Assembly (NCBI GenBank): GCA_947623455.1
Contig: OX392528.1
Span: 52,036,322-52,100,321, forward strand
Length of the DNA: 64,000 nucleotides
From: Mimachlamys varia
Taxonomy: Eukaryota > Mollusca > Bivalvia > Pectinida > Pectinidae
Reading direction: 5' to 3'
The stretch's first letter is position 1, and every line of letters starts with the position of its first letter. Positions 1-12,800 of the stretch are shown here, piece by piece. The notes below the pieces were generated by a model. It was not told the origin of the DNA. It did no database searches and was given only the letters and a program-made list of their open reading frames with translations. A program made the position numbers and the translations under genes.

Positions 1-1
1 A

Positions 2-838
2 CAAGGCCCAAGGTTCGGGGGGCCCAATCAGGCTGGACCATTTGGAAGGGGACGTGGCAGAGGACATGATCAACAGCAAGGTGGTTGGCAGGGCAACCAG
101 TGGCAAGGACCCCCTGGCCGAGGTAGAGGTAGACCCGGGCAAGAAGATGAAAACCAACAGGGTTGGCAGGGACCCCCTGGAAGAGGTAGGGGCAGGCAGG
201 GGCAGGAGGATGAAAACCAACAAGGTTGGCAGGGGCCCCCTGGTAGAGGTAGGGGCAGACAGGGGCAGCAGGATGAAGAATGGCAGGGTTGGCAAGGACC
301 CCCAGGCAGAGGTAGGGGCAGACAGGGGCAGGAAGATGAAAACCAACAAAGTTGGCAGGGACCCCCTGGTAGAGGAAGAGGTAGACAGGGGCAGCAGGAT
401 GAAGAATGGCAGAGTTGGCAAGGACCCTCAGGCAGAGGTAGACAGGGGCAGCAGGATGATGATTGGCAGGGACCCCCTGGTAGAGGTAGGGGCAGATTTG
501 GTGAAGAGGAGGAGGACTGGCAGGGATGGCAGCCCGGTAGGGGGCGTGGTAGACCAGGTCAGGAGGGGGAAGACAAACAGGGATGGAGACCTCCAGGCAG
601 GGGTAGGGGCAGGCCAGGACAGGATGGTGATGATCAGCAGGGATGGTATGGTAGAGGACGTGGAGAAGATGAGGAGAACAAGGGCTGGGGAGCACAAGGA
701 GATGGGGAGGAGCAGCCAGGATGGCAGAGAGGACGAGGACGTGGTAGAGGCAGGCCCGACCAGGACTGGCAGGCACAGGACGAGGATTACGGAGGGTATG
801 GTGCAGGACCACCACCTCCCCCCTATGGTGATGATAAG
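2..838 (+). CDS. YLPM1: YLPM1 exon: RG-rich low-complexity region (partial at 5' edge)
   Basis: The coding frame starts at base 2 and stays open from the window edge to a GATAAG|GTATGG donor at 839, phase 0. It encodes about 279 residues rich in G, R, Q, W, D and E. A 21-residue (63-bp) unit built on DENQQGWQGPPGRGRGRQGQ recurs with decay from about 137 to 470, followed by looser GRGRGRP-x-tryptophan units and ending in GPPPPPYGDDK. RG/RGG tracts with spaced tryptophans are typical of disordered RNA-binding regions of nuclear proteins; that function is inference. Other frames stay open here only because the unit is a multiple of three and lacks stops. This frame is chosen because it joins in phase to the next exon and gives RG/GPP composition. 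The true 5' end of the exon is outside the window. Confidence 0.85.
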
Positions 839-3800
839 GTATGGTGTTACATTTATTGAATTGTTTTCACGTTTGTAAGTTTTGAATTTAAACCTATGTA
901 TGCATATGGGGCTATATTGAACAGAATAGTAATGAACCACCTTATACAGAAAAATACCGTAAATATAAGAATTAACCTTTGATTTTGTTTAGTTTATGAG
1001 ATCATAAATCCAATGGAGCTGTCGGTAAATTTTGCGTTGACGCAATTTACCTCATGCTCCATTGGATTTATGATCTCATAAACTAAAAAAAAAAGATTAA
1101 TCCTTTAATGCATACATTTTCTGTACAATTTTCTGTTCATTCAGTTGGTTTTTGTGTCGCCTGAAAAGGCGACATATAGGGATTAATATGTCGGCGGCAG
1201 CGTCTGCACCAACAGTTTCCGTGCAATAACTTGAGTTTCCTTGGGCCAATCAAACTCAAACTTCATACAGTGCTTCCTTACCAAAGGCGCTCGCTTGGGA
1301 TTGCTTTTCAGGGTCAAAAGTCAAGGTCATTGTTGCTATAAATAGAAAATTGGTTTCCGTGCCATAACTTGAGTTTCCTTGGGCCAATCAAACTCAAACT
1401 TCATACAGTGCTTCCTAAACAAAAATGCACGCTTAGGATTGCTTTTCAGGGTCGAAGGTCAAAGGTCAAGTTCACTGTTACTATAAATAGAAAATCACTT
1501 TTCCTGGGCCAATCAAACTCAAACTTCATACAGTGCTTCCTTACCAAAAGTGCTCGCTTGGGATTGCTTTTAAGGGTCAAAGGTCAAGGTCACTTTTTCT
1601 ATTCCACTTGGAACTGATACAATGCATATCCATAGATAGCTCCTAAAAACTTATCTCCCAACTTGCTATGCAGGCGACACATCCACTTCCGTGGAATTCT
1701 TGCACTTTTATAGACAGCTTTCCGTGAATTGACCCATGAATTTAAGGATTACCAGTGCTAATGTTCAATTTTTAATAACACTTGGCCAGTGAACAATAAA
1801 TCATGCAAAAATTACTTCAAAGAATTAATTTCTGTTATCTTTTAACCTCTATTAAACAGCTTGTGGGAAAAGACGATCCTTACAGAAGGGATGAGTACGG
1901 ATACCCAGACAGATATGCCGACTCCCGACTGGACGATCCCTGGAGAGATCGGCTTGGCGTACCTCCTCGTGACCCGTACGACCGACCTTACCCTGATCCC
2001 TATCTTAGACGCGACCCCTACTATCGTGACCCCTACGATCGGATGTACCGACCACCATCAGACCCTTATGATAGACATCCCTACTACCCAGATCCATACA
2101 GGTAACCAACTGAAATGAAGGAAACAAATGGATATCTATATTGAAATTTTTAGATCAAATTTTCTTTTTTAATTTCCAAGTGTTTTTGTGCTTTATGAAG
2201 ATATCTGTTGTTTATGATTTAATCCCAGGGTGTTGGAAGAATTCAACTGCTACTGGATAACCAGGAATTTGATTTCCTAGCTAGATAGCTAAAGTAATCC
2301 TTTATCCTTTATGCAAGAAATTTCCAAAGCTGTATAATTTTCACCTATTTCACACTCAGTATCCCAGTAATAAGCCTGAATTTGATGTGATAACCATAGT
2401 TTAGGTGACTCGACATTTTGCTTTCTCAAAGCCCTTCACCACTGAGATGCGAGACTGAGTGAAAGTTTGACTGGGTAAAAGTTTGACTAGCTGAAAGTTT
2501 GACAAAATAATAATCACAATAACTTGAATGAATTATATGTACTCTGACCTTGATGTCTAGGTATGATCGAGGGAGACCATACTCACCACTTGATCGTGAG
2601 AGATCACTTGAGCGAGATCCCCTGCTTGACCGAGAACGAGGCCTTGATCGTGACATAGACCGTTATTTACCTCCCCGTGATACGGCTGACAGGCCGTATG
2701 TTCCCCCGATAGTCATCGATCACTCCCACAAGTCCACAGGTTTACAAGGTATGCATCAATAGGGAAACATTGTTAAAATGATAAAATACAATATACAAGG
2801 CCAGATATACGTAACTTCAGGAAATTTTTGTTATTCTGAAAAATTCTGAAAACAAATCCAGTTGATAACAAGCCAAAGTTAAAAGACAGTTCAAAATGGA
2901 CATGTGTTTACAAATACCAAGTTTCAACTGCTGCTGTACCGGTAACCCCGTAAGAATTCATCTTGAATATTGCTGATATCAGTTAATCTTAGCTTATTCT
3001 ATAAAATTTTATGTAGTAAGTTATTAGGCTTAATTTATGCTTCAAGTTTTGTCGAAAGTTATATATACTGGGCCTTTAAATTAAAAAGGCTGAAATTTAA
3101 TTTGAGTCAATAATGACTTTTTATTGAGGGAGAACATTGTAAATATTTTTGAAACAGGGCAGTTACTTCCCTTGGTACAGCGATGATTCTTCAATAGAGG
3201 GCTAAGGTTATCTGCTGATATGTCACGAGGTAGTGAAAAGTTTATCAGAGGTATTAGTCATAGCTAATTAGCAGAAACCTCATTTCTCTATGTTGTCTAC
3301 AGATCTAGAAATTTGAATGGTCCAATTTTCATCTTCTCGTTACGTTTTACTGATTTGTTAGACTGTGTTATTGTCATACTTTTTTTCTGTCAAGCCTAAT
3401 GTGTAACTACAATGTGGAATGCTTGTTGCGTCAAATGACATCAAAATTTTCGAAAACCATGTTGCACCAGCTAGTCCTAAATACAGTGACCAATCTACAA
3501 TTATTTTTCATGGGTCCTTTTTCATTTGTATTGCCAAAACAATGGGTCCCATAATGTAAAATCCAACCATTTCTGTAAATTCAATGGGTCCTTTAAAAAT
3601 TCTATGAGTACAGGTCTCAGGATAAAGACCTGAATTATCTTTGTTCATTTAAAAAAATAAATCAATGCAAGTTAATTTCTTGATTTCTTCTTTAGATATG
3701 GAGCCTGCATTTATTCCCCCTCAAACAGTCATAGATTATGGACATGGTCGGAGCAGCAGTGTTGAGGCAGACTCAGGTAAGAGGTAGAGAGATAAGGAGA

Positions 3801-6800
3801 GAGTAAGAGGGAGGAGAGAAAAAGACATTCAGATGGCTAGGCAAAGATATAGAGAACAGAGAGATCAGAGGGCTAGGGAGAGATCTAGAGAACAGAGAGA
3901 TCAGAGGACTAGGCAGAGATCTAGAGAACAGAGAGATCAGAGGACTAGGCAGAGATCTAGAGAACAGAAAGATCAGAGGGCTAGGCAGAGATATAGAGAA
4001 CAGAGAGATCAGAGGGCTAGGCAGAGATCTAGAGAACAGAGAGATCAGAGGGCTAGGGAGAGATCTAAGGAAGAGAGTGATCAGAGGGCTAGGCAGAGGT
4101 ATATAGAGAACAGAGAGATCAGAGGGCTAGGCAGAGATATGGAGAACAGAGAGATCAGAGTGCTAGGCAGAGATATTGAGAATAGAGAGATCGGATGGCT
4201 AGGCAAAGATATAGAGAACAGAGAGATCAGAGGACTAGGGAGAGATCTAGGGAAGAGAGAGATCAGAGGGCTAGGCAGAGGTATATAGAGAACAGAGAGA
4301 TCAGAGTGCTAGGCAGAGATATTGAGAATAGAGAGATCAGAGTGCTAGGCAGAGATATTAAGAATAGAGATCGGATGGCTAGGCAGAGGTATATAGAGAA
4401 CAGAGAGATCAGAGGGCTAGGCAGAGATATAGAGAACAGAGAGATCAGAGTGCTAGGTAGAGATATTGAGAATAGAGAGATCGGATGGCTAGGCAAAGAT
4501 ATAGAGAACAGAGAGACCAGAGGGCTAGGGAGAGATCTAGGGAAGAGAGAGATCAGAGGGCTAGGCAGAGGTATATAGAGAACAGAGAGATCAGAGGGCT
4601 AGGCAGAGATATTGAGAATAGAGAGATCAGAGTGCTAGGCAGAGATATTAAGAATAGAGATCGGATGGCTAGGCAGAGGTATATAGAGAACAGAGAGATC
4701 AGAGGGCTAGGCAGAGATATAGAGAACAGAGAGATCAGAGTGCTAGGCAGAGATATTGAGAATAGAGAGATCGGATGGCTAGGCAGAGATATAGAGAACA
4801 GAGAGACCAGAGGGCTAGGGAGAGATCTAGGGAAGAGAGAGATCAGAGGGCTAGGCAGAGATCTAGGGAAGAGAGAGATCAGAGGGCTAGGCAGAGGTAT
4901 ATAGAGAACAGAGAGATCAGAGTGCTAGGCAGAGATATTGAGAATAGAGAGATCAGAGTGCTAGGCAGAGATATTAAGAATAGAGATCGGATGGCTAGGC
5001 AGAGGTATATAGAGAACAGAGAGATCAGAGGGCTAGGCAGAGATCTAGAGAACAGAGAGATCAGAGGGCTAGGCAGAGGTATATAGAGAACAGAGAGATC
5101 AGAGTGCTAGGCAGAGATATTGAGAATAGAGAGATCGGATGGCTAGGCAAAGATATAGAGAACAGAGAACAGAGGACTAGGGAGAGATCTAGGGAAGAGA
5201 GAGATCAGAGGGCTAGGCAGAGGTATATAGAGAACATAGAGATCAGAGTGCTAGGCAGAGATATTGAGAATAGAGAGATCAGAGTGCTAGGCAGACATAT
5301 TGAGAATAGAGAGATCGGATGGCTAGGCAAAGATATAGAGAACAGAGAGATCAGAGGGCTAGGCAGAGTTATAGAGAACAGAGAGATCAGAGGGCTAGGT
5401 AGAGATATTGAGAATAGAGAGATCAGAGGGCTAGGCAGAGATCTAAAGAACAGAGAGATCAGAGGGCTAGGGAGAGATCTAAGGAAGAGAGAGATCAGAG
5501 GGCTAGGCAGAGATCTAGAGAACAGAGAGATCAGAGGACTAGGCAGAGATCTAGAGAACAGAGAGATCAGAGGACTAGGCAGAGGTATATAGATCAGAGA
5601 GATGAGACGGCTAGGCAGAGATATAGAAACAGAGAGACCAGAGGGCTAGGGAGAGATCTAGAGAACAGAGAGATCAGAGGGCTAGGTAGAGATATAGAGA
5701 ACAGATAGATCAGAGGGCTAGGTAGAGATATAGAGAACAGATAGATCAGAGGGCTAGGCAGAGATCTAGAGAACAGAGAGATCAGAGGAGTAGGCAGAGA
5801 TCTAGAGAACAGAGAGATCAGAGGACTAGGCAGAAGTATATAGATCAGAGAGATCAGACAGCTAGGCAGAGATATAGAAACAGAGAGACCAGAGGGCTAG
5901 GGAGAGATCTAGAAACAGAGATATCAGAGGGCTAGGCAGAGACATAGAGAAAGAAGAGATCAGAGGGCAAGGGAGAGATCTAGAAACAGAGATATCAGAG
6001 GGCTAGGTAGAGATATAGAGAACAGAGAGATCAGAGGGCTAGGTAGAGATATAGAGAAAGAAGAGATCAGATGGCTAGGGAGAGATCTAGAAACAGAGAT
6101 ATCAGAGGGCTAGGTAGAGATATAGAGAAAGAAGAGATCAGAGGGCTAGGTAGAGATATAGAGAACAGAGAGATCAGAGGACTGGGGAGAGATCTAGAGA
6201 ACAGAGATTAGTTGGCTGGGGAGAGATCTAGAGAAAAGGGAGATCAAAGGTGCGGGAAAGGGCTAGATAGAGATATAGAGAACAGATAGATCAGAGGGCT
6301 AGGCAGAGATATAGAAACAGAGAGACCAGAGGGCTAGGCAGAGATATAGAAACAGAGAGACCAGAGGGCTAGGCAGAGATATAGAGAACCAAGAGATCAG
6401 GGGGCTAGGCAGAGATATAGAAACAGAGATTTCAGAGGGCTAAGGAGAGATATAGAAAGAGAGACCAGAGGGCTAGACAGAGATACAGAGATCAGAGGGC
6501 AAGGGAGAGATCTAGAGAACAGAGGAATAGGGAGATAATGCAAAGAGAAAGATGAACGGTAGAAATGACAGTTTACAATAAAAATAACGTCATAACATCA
6601 TAGAAATATATATCACTGATCAATCCCTAATGATCAATCTGTGTCCTTGACTTATTGATCTTCATTTACTGCGTGTATTATAAAGCTGTTGTATTAATCA
6701 AATATTATATGATAAAAAACACCTGTTTGTGCGAGATGTAAAATGATAGTTAAAAAAAAAACACCATTAAAGAGTTTATTGAAAGCTTTCTTAAATGATT

Positions 6801-9800
6801 AATCTTTGGATTATAAACAATTGTCATATGTAAAAAAAATATCCATTGTTTTGTTTCAGCTAATGGTTCCGATAAGGAAAGGTTAGTTGTCCCTGCTGAT
6901 ACTGTCAGGACATGTTAAAGTATTTGGCCTCGTGCAATAGAACATCGGTCGATTACTAGTACCTCGGTCAAATATTCTGGACTATTGCACAGACACCCAT
7001 GACATACTTGTTTTATTACATTATCACCAAAACACACTTTGAATCACTGAAATTGTTTATTTCATAAACATGTTTTTGAATAATAATAGATCAATTTGAC
7101 AATGTATCGGGTGAACTCTGGCATGTAAAAAAAATAAAAAGGTAAATATTTGATTACTGTAAACGTACTTATTTTAGCGGTAATCATATTTTAGCGCTTT
7201 TGCTAGCATTAGTGTGCGAATTTAAGTGCAGCGCTAATATATGTGCAGCGCTAAATTTTGTATCTAGTAAGTGTGCATAAATTACGTGAAATAACTAGCT
7301 ATGTTTTGCTAGTAATCCAATACGACCTACCTCCCGTGGTGTGAACCAGTTATTTGACATCAAACACAACATACAATGCTTATCAATCGATGTTTATTTT
7401 ATTCACAAAAACACAAAATAATAAATACAACACTACGCAAACACTGTCTCTGTTAACAGTTCATATGGCAGTAATTAAGGGTATAAGCCGCAAGCATTTC
7501 AGTCACGGATTTTATGAATAGCTCCCCGTATGCCGCTTTTGTCCCAACCACGCATGACTGCATCTTTCTTCACAGACTGAAAGGACGAAACCATCCAACC
7601 AGCATGGAGGGGTTTCAGGGTGGTAAGCTTGAGATCCACATTTACTGAATCGATCGGTCCACCAGTCTTGAGCAAACCATCCGCACTGTCTGCGTACCAG
7701 TTTTGAAAACACGTTTTTACAGATCTTTTAAAATCATCATTTCCAGAAACGTCTAACGGTTGTAATTCCCCCGTACAAGATGCAGGGACATACCGAATAC
7801 AAATTTTTGAATCGGCGAGCTTGTTCTGAAATTCATCGGAGCAGTGTGCTCGGAAAACATCAAAAATACACAAGGCTTGTTGGTTAGCTTTATTTAGAGG
7901 TAGCTGCTCCCGTACACCTTCTACATAAGGTGTCAGCACTTTGTCGACATAATCGAGCATTGTTGTGGTGTTACTCCAGTGGTTCTCTCTGTGGGTAATA
8001 TTCCATGCGTCTGGGAAAGTGAATTTTGGATGGCAAACATCGGTTTTCCCTTGATATATAACTTGGGGAGGTAGAAGCTGTCCAGCCATGGTACAGCCCA
8101 GTAGGAACAGTTACCTACAATAACTAAATATTTTAATCTTAAAATACAGTAAGACAGTGAAAATAGTTAACATAATAACAATATACTAGATACCGGTAGC
8201 TGACAGAGTATGGCGTGATTGACATGTCATTCCTACGTAGCTCCGCCCATAAGTCATTTCATTGGTTAAACATGGACTACCGTAATATTTGACTGACGTT
8301 AACAATGATCTGGCTGAATGATAATTGGTAACTTACCTGCCGTTTATCTTCCAGTCCGATGATTTGAACTTGCTTGCTACCAGACTCCTCAAGAGTGTAG
8401 TCTCCCACTGGTACTATGTAAACGTTTGTTTGGTCAAAATTGATGATCAGTTCATCAGGGATGTTGTATTTTTCAACAAGTTTTTGCACTTCAAAAAAAA
8501 TTCCATACGAATTTCATCAAAGTCATGGGGAACTTTCCTTGCTGCCTTCATGCCTTTCCTTTTCACATAACCCATACGTCGTAGTAAGGACTGGGCCCAT
8601 GACTTGGACAGATCAACAGAACCCCCATACTCGGATAACAGCTGTCTGTCTTTGTTTTTTATTATTCCTCTCGCCGCTCCAGTAATGATCGGAACATTGA
8701 CAACGCCTCCCATCTTCCGAATATATTTAATGTAATCCTGTACATTTTGGTCATATTTCCCGACCATCAAAGGCTTTCCTCTATCACCCTTTTTCAATTC
8801 TTCGGGTCCCTGCCCGTCAACTTTTTTTACGCGTACTAATTGTTTCTTTAGATTTCTAATTGTACTTTCATTCACTGTAAATCGGCGGGCAGCATTCATC
8901 ACTCCGTTCTCAACAGCATATCTGGCCATTTTAGCCTGCTGCTCACTATCAAATGTGTTATATGATCCACGTTTTCTTTTTTGAGAACTTGGTGGGGTTT
9001 TAGTAATCTCATCATTGGCTAATACGATATTTTCTGCATCGGCCTGACAGTTTGCTAACTGTGGATCGGGTAACATCGACGACGGAGGTGGCGAATCCAC
9101 AGCGGATATTAACCAACGTTTCAGCATGATGGATAGTTATAAACTGACCAAACACACCAATACAACTAGTATACAATGTATCTATAGATTTATTCAGTAA
9201 AAACAACTCACAATTAAACTGTAGTCAGTGCGATCAAGGATTTAGATACTATCTAAATCCTTGGTGCGACCTGCGCATGCCAGGCCCTATCGCTGACAAT
9301 GTACAAATCTATTTTTAGTAACGGGGTGTTTTCCCAAAGTATAGTCGATTCCAGAAAAGTGTTGATGCGCTAATTCATGATTGCGCGATTATATGTCGCT
9401 GGTGATGGTTTGCGCGAAAATATGAGTGCGCTAATATAAGTACGTTTACAGTATCTGAGTAATAACCACAAAATTATCAATCGTATTCATTGGCGACTCC
9501 AAATCTCAACTGTTCTGAAGAAATCACCATGCCTGTTGTTGTCTGGCAGCATTGGCATCTGACTGACTTTGACGCTTGAAAGGCTAGGAAACGTCATGCG
9601 GTGTTCAATAGTTCGCACGTGACCGTGCAATAGTCATTTTAGCCGTGCAATAGTTCATTTCACTAGTAAATGGTTCAAAATATAGCTTATGCATATAGTT
9701 AAGGAAAATAAAACGCATTGTGTAATAAATAATTATATAGTATATGATTTGATGATGTTTTCGCTAGAACATGTACATTGTTTTATTTCAACAGTAACTG

Positions 9801-12800
9801 GTATATATTACAACAACAACTTCATGTGAGGATTATATTGCATCTTTAGGACTCATTTGTATAGATATTATTATAAAGCTTTCTCTTGGAGAGTATATAT
9901 TTGGAAGGTTAAGGAAGAGAAATACAAATTCTATGAATAATAACAATGACTTTGACCTTGGCTCTGATAACTTGAAGGACAAATGTCTTTGAGTTACTCT
10001 TAGATTTAAATATCATATGTAATTTGATAACAATGCATTCAGTAAAGAGATTTTTCTTACAAAAATTGTGATTGTTTATTTGACAGAGCTCCAAGAGATT
10101 TGAGATATGACCAGGACAGAGGAAGCCAGTCTGTTCATGAAGCAAAGATAGAGACAGTAAAGGTGGACGACTTGCTCGTATCTCCCGGTCGGAACAGCAG
10201 GCCCGCACAAATTGTAGTCATTCTCAGGGGTATACCTGGAGCAGGAAAGTCCTATGTTGGCAAACTAATAAAGGTAGGGAAAAGCTGATATTGGTTTAAT
10301 GAGCAACATTATTTCTACTGTACTGGTATTACATGGCATTTCCTCTTGACTGGTATTACACAGTTCCTTAGAAACTTTTAAGTATCAATTTACTGAATTT
10401 AGTTCCTAAAAGCAGAAGAATTGATTCACTGAATTAAGTTCCTAGGAAACTGAAGTATTGATTCACTGAATGTTTGAACAATTGATTCATAGAATATTAT
10501 TCCTAGGAAAATGAAGTTTCAATTCACTGAAAATAGTCTTGGAAACTTAAATATTAATTCACTGAATATTTTTCCTAGAAACTGAAGTATCGATTCACTG
10601 AATATTTGAAGAATCAATTCACTAAATGTTGTTCCTAGGAAACTGAAGTATTGATTCATTGAATATAGTTCCTAGGAAACTGAAGTTTTGATTCACTGAC
10701 TATTGTTCTTGTTCCAAGGAAACTGAAGTTTTGATTCACTGTATCTTGTTCCAAGGAAACTGAAGTTTCGATTCACTGATAAAAAATAGTCAAAAAGTTT
10801 GAAAACAGGTAGGCTAAGTATAGAGCTAAATAAGTAAAATATATCATCACAGGATGAGGAGGTGCCACACAGTGGCGATGGCCCTCACTGACTTTTCATC
10901 TTCACAGGTTAGTAATTGTTATGTGTACAGCTAAATATAATACACCATCTTTACAGGACAAAGAGGTGCAACATGGCGGCGGTGCACCTCGCATGTTATG
11001 TCTAGACGACTACTTCATGGTAGAGGTGGACAAAGTGGAAAAAGATCCCGATTCTGGCCGCAAGATCAAGAAAAAGGTAAGTTTATAGTTGGTGTCTTAT
11101 ACCACCTGAAAATAACCAGTTTTCATGTAAAAAAAAATGCCTGAAACAGGAGTTAGGAAGGATATAATAATAAGGATATGAATTCTCAATGGCCCATAAA
11201 GAATTTGATAGACAAAGAACAAATGGCCCAAAGGTGTTTCTAAAACAGTCTTAAACAATGCTTCAGTTATGAATATAAATGTGTTTGGCAGCTCTAGTAT
11301 ACTCATTAACAATGCTTTATTTATGAATATAAAATTTGGTTAGTAAGGGGAAGCAGTAGCTTTTGCTCAGGGAAACAAATATTAAGCTTCTGGTGAGCAT
11401 TTTTAGCAACAGCTGTTTTTGCAGAACCAATCCTTTTCAAATTTTCTTTATCTTTATTGAAAATGGAGATATTGTCAGTGAGCATTTTCAGTATGTCTGG
11501 GTGGTCAGGGGGTGGAGTGGATAGCGACTTGCCTTTCTCCAAGGCGGCTCGGGTTCTTTTCCCTGATCGGACGTAGATTATAAGACTCTTTCATGACCAG
11601 GGGTGTAAGATAGGGAAATTCAACCCGAGGGGTTTTCAAAATTTGGTAAAACCCGAGGCTTTGCCGAGGGTTTTGCCAAATTTGAAAATCCCGAGGGTGG
11701 AATTTCCCTATCTTACACCTTTGGCCATGAAAGGGTATTTTTCTCTCATTTCAACTACCTGAATAAGTTCAAAAACCATGAAAATACTTTTGACTGGCCA
11801 CCATTTTGAAAATATCAACTTTTTCCTTGAGCTTTTTTGACGAAAACAAATGATACAGCAAGATTACGCATACCCCATATTTGCAAACTTAGTTTGCGCA
11901 GAAAAAACAATCTCAGCTTTCTTATGTACACGGTTAAAATATTGTGGAAGGTTTTAATTTCATCACGTCACCATTTTTCCTTGTTGGCATCAGATTTCAC
12001 CCAACTCGTGACGTCACGTCATTGTTGTGCCATTGTGACGTCACGCCGTGACTGTATTGCATGGGTAGGGGTGTAATACAACCACAGCGATCATAGGTGT
12101 ATTGCCCTAGACAGGCCAGTATTACACACCTAGAAATGAGAGAAAAGTATGGGGTCACCTGCCCAATCATGTGGGTTTTCTCTGGGTACTCTGGTTTCCT
12201 CCCACTATAAGGCGCCTTGCGTGCTAACATCTGGACTAATGAGAGTGATTAATATAAGTGGGATAATTTGTTTCATAATTGTTGCAAAATTTATTTTTTT
12301 TCTTGTTTTTTAGTCTTTGGAGTACGAGTATGAGGCAGAGATGGAAGAAAGCTACCGACAAAATATGTTTAAGAGTTTTAAGAAGACAATAGACGATGGC
12401 TTTTTTGCCTTCATCATTGTCGATGCTGTCAACGATCGCTGCAAACAGTTTGAGGAATTTTGGAGTTACGCGAAATCCAAAGGTTTCCAGGTAAGTTAAG
12501 AGGAGACAAGCTAACTGAAAAAATAATAAAAAAAAAAAAAGATAGCTATAATAAGTTGTGTGTGTATAATATTTCTATCAGTAATGTCAGTCGCAGATTT
12601 AATTTTACCAATAATTTTGTAATTCTTTTATAACTGCAATATTTCATATTAATTTGTAAATTTAAACATCTATGGCTTATTCACTAGAATATCGGGCTGT
12701 TATTACTGGAGCATGTATACAGAAAGAAATGTATGTTGTCCTTTTACGTAAATTCCAGGGCCCCTATTCAAGAATCCATTCTCATGCTCAAGCATGGATT

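Larger units (their letters stand above)
839..1859 (+). other. Intron 1
   Basis: Phase-0 GT-AG intron of 1,021 bp. It holds a perfect hairpin (988-1087) and a repeat element with GTGTCGCCTG/CAGGCGACAC ends (1154-1680). Nothing else recognised. Confidence 0.85.
2749..3695 (+). other. Intron 3
   Basis: GT-AG intron of 947 bp, phase 1. It contains copy 1 of the TTAA MITE and copy 1 of the CAGTGATCAATCTAC MITE. The remainder (about 3080-3480) shows nothing recognisable. Confidence 0.85.
6882..10086 (+). other. Intron 5
   Basis: GT-AG intron of 3,205 bp, phase 2. It holds the pogo-like transposon at 7157-9451. Left of it (6915-7010) and right of it (9595-9660) are short repeats of GTGCAATAG; at 6930-7000 they form an imperfect inverted pair. 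The rest is AT-rich and unassigned. Confidence 0.8.
10274..10956 (+). other. Intron 6
   Basis: GT-AG intron of 683 bp, phase 0. It contains a ~36-bp tandem array and a decayed duplicate of the next exon's 5' end; see those entries. Confidence 0.85.
11077..12313 (+). other. Intron 7
   Basis: GT-AG intron of 1,237 bp, phase 0. It holds a palindromic element (11588-11733) with associated CRE-like sites (12009-12043) and a SINE fragment (12150-12235). The segment 11100-11580 shows no recognisable feature. Confidence 0.85.

Noticed and set aside
42..878. A 278-codon open frame rich in VGRDPLVEVGADRG-type repeats on the + strand
   Set aside because: It is the frame next to the real coding frame and stays open because the 63-bp repeat has no stops. 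It runs through the GTATGG donor at 839, while the frame starting at base 2 gives RG/GPP composition and joins in phase to the next exon.
428..940. A 170-codon minus-strand open frame opposite the RG-rich exon
   Set aside because: It is the antisense of the same repeats and gives a Pro/Ser/Leu-rich product with no domain.
3833..5592. Open frames of 100-160 codons with RYREQRDQRARQRS- or ENREIRGLGRDI-like repeats
   Set aside because: They are produced by a 36-bp repeat that is a multiple of three. Frames switch along the array, there are no acceptors, and reading on from the upstream exon meets a TAG within four codons.
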